Source: Methanarcanum sp963640855 (GTDB lineage Archaea > Thermoplasmatota > Thermoplasmata > Methanomassiliicoccales > Methanomethylophilaceae). Taken from it: 64,000 bases of DNA. The notes under the pieces were generated by a model. The model did not search any database, was not told the DNA's origin, and saw only the letters and a list, made by a program, of their open reading frames with translations. Location: the NCBI GenBank assembly GCA_963640855.1, contig CAVIAJ010000001.1, forward strand, positions 77,127 through 141,126, read 5' to 3'. This document shows, piece after piece, positions 59,859-64,000 of this stretch (positions within the stretch are counted from its first letter, which is position 1; each line of letters starts with the position of its first letter). The position numbers and the translations under genes were made by a program.

Positions 59859-61229
59859 TTACAGTTCGTTTTCCAGTGTTTCGCATACAATCTTCAGCAC
59901 CTTGATGCGTCCGTAATGCTTGTCCGCGCTTTCTACGGAATACCACGGAGCATCGGGTGTGTTGGTATGTTCAATCATTGCATTGACGTATTTTTCGTAA
60001 GTATCCCATTTCTCTCTGTTACGCCAATCCTCATCGGTGATTTTCCAGCGTTTCATTGGATCGTTCATACGGTCGTTGAAACGATCCAACTGAACATCTT
60101 CGGTTATGTCCATCCAGAATTTGATTACGATACATCCGTTCTCCGTGAGAATTCTTTCGAACATGTTGATCTCTCCGGCGGACCGTGAGTATTCGTTTTC
60201 GGTGCAGAATCCTTCGATGGGTTCGACCATCATCCTTCCGTACCAACTTCTGTCGAAGATTGCGATATGTCCCTTTTCGGGAATGTTTTTTGCGAATCTC
60301 CACAGATAGGTGTTCGCTTTTTCTTCGGCGGTGGGTGCAGGTGTCGGATATACGGAATATCCGCGGGGATTCAATGCTCCTGTGACACGTTTTATCGAAC
60401 CGCCTTTTCCTGCTGCATCCCATCCTTCGAATACAAGCACCAATGATTTATCGGAAAGTGCGAGTTTACACTGAAGTTCGGATAATTTATCCTGATATTT
60501 GTTCAGTTTTTTCTTATATTCGCTTTTACACAGTGATTTTGAGAAATCATTATTCTCCCTGGGGTTCGGGTACGGCATCAGTATTCCCGGAGATGAGGGG
60601 ACGTGTGCGTATGAGGCATAACCTTTCAGACAATCGAGAACCGCATTGCATACGGCGTTCAGAGTTTCTCCGTAATCTCCCGTTTCGATGATATGCCACG
60701 GTGCGTTATGTGTGTCTGTACGTTCGATCAGTTCGGATGTTTTTTCATTTTCAAGCGAAAATCTTTCATAATCGGGATCGTCGTCTCCGAGGAAACCGCA
60801 CTCTTCCGAAGGAAGAACGGGGTATGTGTCTCTGAATCCGGAAATCTTTTTTCCGTCGATGTCAAGGAATATTTTGACAAGAATCACGCCGTTATCTGTA
60901 AGGTATCTTTCGAATTCTGTTATTTTTTCAACGGAACCGTTGATTTCATCTCTGTTGCAAACAGCATCGCTGTACCATGCTCTGTCGAATACGCGGATCC
61001 TTCCGTTCGGAGGTGTCATTGCAATGTAATCGCAGAGATTTCCTCCGTCGATATGACGGTAATCAACACCTCTCGGTTCGAGTATCGAAATAAAACCGTT
61101 GATGAGGAATGACATCATACTTCCTCCGGCTCCTTCGAAAACAATCGATACAGCTCTTTTTTCATCGAAAAGTCTGTGCTGTACCGCATTAATTTCTGCT
61201 TCAGATTCTTTACCCGAAAGACTGCCCAT
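59859..61229 (-). CDS. Tandem-domain PPK2 (polyphosphate:nucleotide phosphotransferase)
   Basis: A 456-residue protein with two PPK2 domains. The C-terminal one is complete: VFEGWDAAGKGGSIKRVT (Walker A), FDRSWYGRMMVEPIEGF (Walker B/lid) and FNDRMNDPMKRWKITDEDW. The N-terminal one has IVFEGAGGSMMSFLINGF, lacking the G-K of Walker A, but keeps FDRAWYSDAV. This is the pattern of PPK2 class II enzymes that phosphorylate AMP to ADP with polyphosphate. Start at ATG 61229, 23-31 bases after an AT box shared with the divergent gene. It is convergent with ppx. Confidence 0.9.
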   Translation of the reverse strand: MGSLSGKESEAEINAVQHRLFDEKRAVSIVFEGAGGSMMSFLINGFISILEPRGVDYRHIDGGNLCDYIAMTPPNGRIRVFDRAWYSDAVCNRDEINGSVEKITEFERYLTDNGVILVKIFLDIDGKKISGFRDTYPVLPSEECGFLGDDDPDYERFSLENEKTSELIERTDTHNAPWHIIETGDYGETLNAVCNAVLDCLKGYASYAHVPSSPGILMPYPNPRENNDFSKSLCKSEYKKKLNKYQDKLSELQCKLALSDKSLVLVFEGWDAAGKGGSIKRVTGALNPRGYSVYPTPAPTAEEKANTYLWRFAKNIPEKGHIAIFDRSWYGRMMVEPIEGFCTENEYSRSAGEINMFERILTENGCIVIKFWMDITEDVQLDRFNDRMNDPMKRWKITDEDWRNREKWDTYEKYVNAMIEHTNTPDAPWYSVESADKHYGRIKVLKIVCETLENEL

Positions 61230-61251
61230 GATGCGGATTACCGACAACACA

Positions 61252-61260
61252 GATAAAAAT
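61252..61260. promoter_or_regulatory. Single AT box probably serving two divergent leaderless genes
   Basis: GATAAAAAT on the plus strand (ATTTTTATC on the minus) is the only TATA-like site in the 56 bases between the PPK2 start (61229) and the endonuclease IV-like start (61286). It lies 23-31 bases from the first and 26-34 from the second, the spacing expected in both directions. Confidence 0.5.
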
Positions 61261-61285
61261 CATTCTTCTTGTATTGCGGATGCAT

Positions 61286-62083
61286 ATGCTGAGATTCGGT
61301 CCCGCAGGATACCCCCAGGGTTCAAAGACACCGAAGGACGGATTGGATACAACCAAATCCCTCGGTCTTGACGCATTGGAAATAGAGTTTGTAAGAGGCG
61401 CAAGGATATCCGCGGAAAAAGCACAGGATATCGGCCGTATGGCTGAGGAAAAAGATATCAGGCTGAGCTGTCACGCCCCGTATTATATCTCATTCAACTC
61501 GGAGAGTCAGGAGACCAGGGATAAGAGTGTCGCATGGGTTATGGATACCGTACGTGCTGCGCACAATCTCGGAGCGTATCTTATCGTCATACATGCGGCA
61601 TCCTACGGAAAAACACCCGATACCGCAACACAGTCTGTTATCGACGGACTGTCGAGATGTAAAGACATCATGGATGACGAGGGCATAAAAGACGTAGTCT
61701 TGGGTGTCGAAACCATGGGTAAAAAAGGTCAGTGGGGTACGCTGAAGGAAATATCTCAGGTGACGGATTCCGTCGACGGAGTACATCCTGTGTTGGATGT
61801 GGCGCACGTACATGCGCGTGATATGGGGAGGCTGAAGACAGAGGATGATATGAAATCCCTTACCGATGAGTTCTTTTCACTTTCCGGAGATATTGCGCAC
61901 TTTCATATCAGCTGCATAAAGTACGGCGATAAGGGAGAAATTTCTCATTTACCGTTGGAAGCAAAAGATCCGGATTTACGGCTTCTGGCAGATGTCCTCA
62001 GAGATACGAAGCAGGATTGTACGTTCATCTGCGAGTCACCTCTTCAGGAAAAGGATGCGGTTGTTTTCAAATCGATGTTTTAA
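61286..62083 (+). CDS. Endonuclease IV-like TIM-barrel protein
   Basis: A 265-residue TIM barrel: MLRFGPAGYPQGSKTPKDG, LSCHAPYYISFNSES, LIVIHAASYGK, VVLGVETMGKKGQWGTLKE, PVLDVAHVHARDMGR, IAHFHISCIKYGDKGEISH and CTFICESPL. The histidines, glutamates and aspartates match the three-zinc site of endonuclease IV (AP endonuclease). It may repair abasic sites; sugar isomerases share the fold but lack this exact set. ATG codons at 61280 and 61286 are both possible. Confidence 0.88.
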   Translation: MLRFGPAGYPQGSKTPKDGLDTTKSLGLDALEIEFVRGARISAEKAQDIGRMAEEKDIRLSCHAPYYISFNSESQETRDKSVAWVMDTVRAAHNLGAYLIVIHAASYGKTPDTATQSVIDGLSRCKDIMDDEGIKDVVLGVETMGKKGQWGTLKEISQVTDSVDGVHPVLDVAHVHARDMGRLKTEDDMKSLTDEFFSLSGDIAHFHISCIKYGDKGEISHLPLEAKDPDLRLLADVLRDTKQDCTFICESPLQEKDAVVFKSMF

Positions 62084-62213
62084 CCGATGCCGACGCGTTT
62101 GTCTTAATCTGTATTCAGTATAGCATCGGTTTTAAGATCTGCAGAGAGCGCGGTTATGCGGATGTAATGCGGGTAAGATTTTAATGTGAAAAATAAATCC
62201 TTAAGACGGTAAA

Positions 62214-64000
62214 ATGACAATCGACACTAAAGCCGAGAGCGGATGCAGTCGGCAGACATCCCGCTCCGGAATCAAACACAGACGGGAGGGGCATGAAAAG
62301 CACTGCCTTTTCCGTTCGCATAATCTGCTGACGGCAACGTTGTTTCTTGCGTTGCTGATTGTCGGATGTTCTCTGCTGATTGTAGCGGCGGATGATGCGG
62401 ATGCCGATTCAGACGGTACTTACACCTATACTGTTACCGGCGACAACGCAACAATAACCGGATACAGCGGCAGCGGAGGCAGCATAGAAATCCCCAGTAC
62501 ACTTGGCGGGAAGACAGTTACTGCAATCGGAGACAATGCATTCAACGGCAATAACACTATCACATCTGTAACCATCCCTGAATCTGTTACCTCAATCGGA
62601 TACCTTGCATTCCATAATTGTAAAAAACTGACAAATGTAACTTTGGGTAACGGTGTTAAGACTGTCGGAAGCGGAGCATTCGAAGGCTGTACGGGACTTA
62701 ATGAGCTTACACTCGGTAGCGGTGTGGAAACTATCGAATCCGATGCATTCTGTAAATGCGAATCACTCAAATCTGTAACTTTGGATAACAGTGTCAAGAT
62801 TGTCAGAAACTCTGCATTCAGTGGATGTAAAGCACTTACAAATCTGACACTCGGAAGCGGTGTGGAAACTATCGGATCGTCTGCATTCAAGAACTGTGCG
62901 GGACTGACATCTGTAACCTTGGGCAACAATGTCAAGACTATTGGATATGGAGCATTCTATGGTTGTACGGGACTGACATCTGTAACCTTGGGTAACAAGG
63001 TCGAGACTATCGGAGCAGGAGCATTCGACGACTGTCCTCTTACTTATCTGTGCATTCCGGATTCGGTCACATCAATCGGAGATGATGCATTCGGCACCAT
63101 TGAATTCTATGACGCCGAAAATAAAAAGATTGATGTTTTGGATGCAGTAAATTTGAAAGACAGTATATTCAAAAATACCGGCGAGACGGGGAAACTGAAA
63201 AAGGTCGGATCTACAAAATTCACCACCTCAGACGGAATCAAGTACACCGTAACAGGTACGAATGAAGTCAAAGTATCCGGATACGACATCGATAACATCC
63301 CGAGCATGTTGACAATTCCGTCGACTGTTGAAGACGGCGGCACTACATACAGTGTTACTGCAATCGGAGATAGTGCATTCGAAGGATGTACTGCAAAACT
63401 GACATCTGTAACTTTGATGGACGGTGTCAGGACTATCGGAAATAGGGCATTCAATGGTTGCGCCGTACTTACATCTGTAACCATCCCTAATTCTGTCACA
63501 TCAATCGGCGAAAGGGCATTCCAGCTGTGCAAAGCACTTACATCTGTAAACTTGGGTAACGGTGTCGAGACTGTCGGCGCATATGCATTTGCGAGTTGCA
63601 AATCACTCGAATCCGTAACCATCCCCGGTTCTGTCACATCAATCGAAAATAATGCATTCAAGGAATGTGAAAAACTGGCATCTGTAACCTTGGGTAACGG
63701 TGTCGAGACAATCGGATATGAAGCATTCTACAATTGTAAAGCACTTACATCTGTAACCATCCCCGGTTCTGTCACGAGCATCGGGACCACGGCATTCCAA
63801 TACTGCACCTTACTTGCGTCTGTAGACTTGGGTAACGGTGTCAAGACTATCGGAGTTGCTGCATTCGCCAATACGGGACTGACATTTATAAAAATCCCTG
63901 ATTCTGTCACAACAATCGGAAGTGGTGTATTCTTTTCGTGCAGCTCACTCGAATCCGTAACAATCGGAACCGGAATTACATCTTATGCCGCCGATTGGAG
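62214..64000 (+). CDS. BspA-like leucine-rich-repeat surface protein (partial, open at window end)
   Basis: Open from ATG 62214 to the window end (595 residues and more). Residues 1-35 are basic and cysteine-containing. A membrane segment, TLFLALLIVGCSLLIVAA, at about 42-60 is followed by an acidic stretch (DDADADSDG). From residue 75 there are about 16 repeats of roughly 23 residues: L-x-S-V-T-L/I-x-x-x-V-x-x-I-G-x-x-A-F-x-x-C, in two blocks separated by a non-repeat spacer (about residues 290-375). These are LRR_5/BspA-type repeats, abundant in gut archaea and bacteria as adhesins. The minus strand is open for long stretches here only because of the repeat composition. The promoter has AAATAAAT or TTTTAATG just upstream. 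Confidence 0.9.
   Translation, partial: MTIDTKAESGCSRQTSRSGIKHRREGHEKHCLFRSHNLLTATLFLALLIVGCSLLIVAADDADADSDGTYTYTVTGDNATITGYSGSGGSIEIPSTLGGKTVTAIGDNAFNGNNTITSVTIPESVTSIGYLAFHNCKKLTNVTLGNGVKTVGSGAFEGCTGLNELTLGSGVETIESDAFCKCESLKSVTLDNSVKIVRNSAFSGCKALTNLTLGSGVETIGSSAFKNCAGLTSVTLGNNVKTIGYGAFYGCTGLTSVTLGNKVETIGAGAFDDCPLTYLCIPDSVTSIGDDAFGTIEFYDAENKKIDVLDAVNLKDSIFKNTGETGKLKKVGSTKFTTSDGIKYTVTGTNEVKVSGYDIDNIPSMLTIPSTVEDGGTTYSVTAIGDSAFEGCTAKLTSVTLMDGVRTIGNRAFNGCAVLTSVTIPNSVTSIGERAFQLCKALTSVNLGNGVETVGAYAFASCKSLESVTIPGSVTSIENNAFKECEKLASVTLGNGVETIGYEAFYNCKALTSVTIPGSVTSIGTTAFQYCTLLASVDLGNGVKTIGVAAFANTGLTFIKIPDSVTTIGSGVFFSCSSLESVTIGTGITSYAADW

Noticed and set aside
62426..63910. Three long open frames on the minus strand under the end of the window
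   Set aside because: They are antisense shadows of the leucine-rich-repeat gene; their proteins merely mirror the repeat composition and have no start signals.
62520..64000. Regular repeats that could suggest a CRISPR array
   Set aside because: The period is about 69 bases, the units diverge and stay in one reading frame encoding leucine-rich repeats; there are no constant repeats with variable spacers and no cas genes.

Overview
The window reads as a chromosomal segment of a methanogen-type archaeon, most probably an intestinal member of the Methanomassiliicoccales (class Thermoplasmata). Domain-level evidence is strong: replication factor C large subunit with a C-terminal PIP box, archaeal Taw1, GHMP-type shikimate kinase, 3-dehydroquinate synthase II with ADTH synthase, KEOPS subunit Cgi121, and the archaeal HMG-CoA synthase/thiolase/DUF35 trio. 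Many genes have a TATA-like box 22-32 bases before the start codon and almost no 5' leader. The order-level guess rests on moderate GC, a BspA-like leucine-rich-repeat surface protein, and very rare TAG stops (3 of about 60: DHQ synthase II, TyrA and the MATE transporter). TAG scarcity is expected in pyrrolysine users, but no pyl gene lies here.

Layout. 1-3.2 kb: an unidentified gene end, rfcL, taw1, a DUF1294 membrane protein and a small flavodoxin. 3.3-12.0 kb: prephenate dehydratase converging on an eight-gene minus-strand aromatic operon (ADTH synthase copy 2, chorismate mutase-prephenate dehydrogenase, ADTH synthase copy 1, DHQ synthase II, DHQase-shikimate dehydrogenase fusion, shikimate kinase, EPSP synthase, chorismate synthase). 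Together these cover most of the archaeal route from ADTH to chorismate and on to prephenate, phenylpyruvate and hydroxyphenylpyruvate. 12-21 kb: redox and regulatory genes (iron-sulfur flavoprotein with a divergent HxlR regulator, HPr-kinase-like P-loop protein, SfsA, FluC, DUF1638 with a C_GCAxxG_C_C protein, exonuclease-BRCT fusion, TrmO, AspRS). 21-29 kb: Sel1 protein, YgiQ, pyridoxal kinase-GNAT fusion, TPR-like protein, DUF1893, MFS transporter, a frameshifted methyltransferase and a small HTH protein.

28.9-30.0 kb is an AT-rich island on the 3' side of a tRNA-Pro(CGG) gene. It holds an RNase III-like single-domain protein and two tandem 21-bp palindromes. 30.1-42.7 kb: aconitase, a regulator-led mevalonate cluster, Cgi121, MATE, MetRS and a PHP phosphoesterase. 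42.7-43.8 kb: a broken Fic/Doc gene, a 45-residue gene and tRNA-Pro(GGG). 43.9-50.3 kb: ArsR/DUF5714, ProA/ProB, and a diaminobutyrate aminotransferase-decarboxylase pair expected to make 1,3-diaminopropane. 50.3-50.8 kb is a non-coding stretch dense in inverted repeats. It is followed by a double zinc-ribbon protein and two winged-helix regulators.

52.7-56.1 kb: AAA-ATPase/PD-(D/E)XK protein and the amtB-glnK operon. 56.3-61.2 kb: a polyphosphate cluster (PPK1, Ppx-HD, tandem PPK2). A single AT box then appears to serve both PPK2 and an endonuclease IV-like gene. The window ends inside a BspA-like surface protein that stays open to base 64000. All calls come from reading the sequence; no database search was run.
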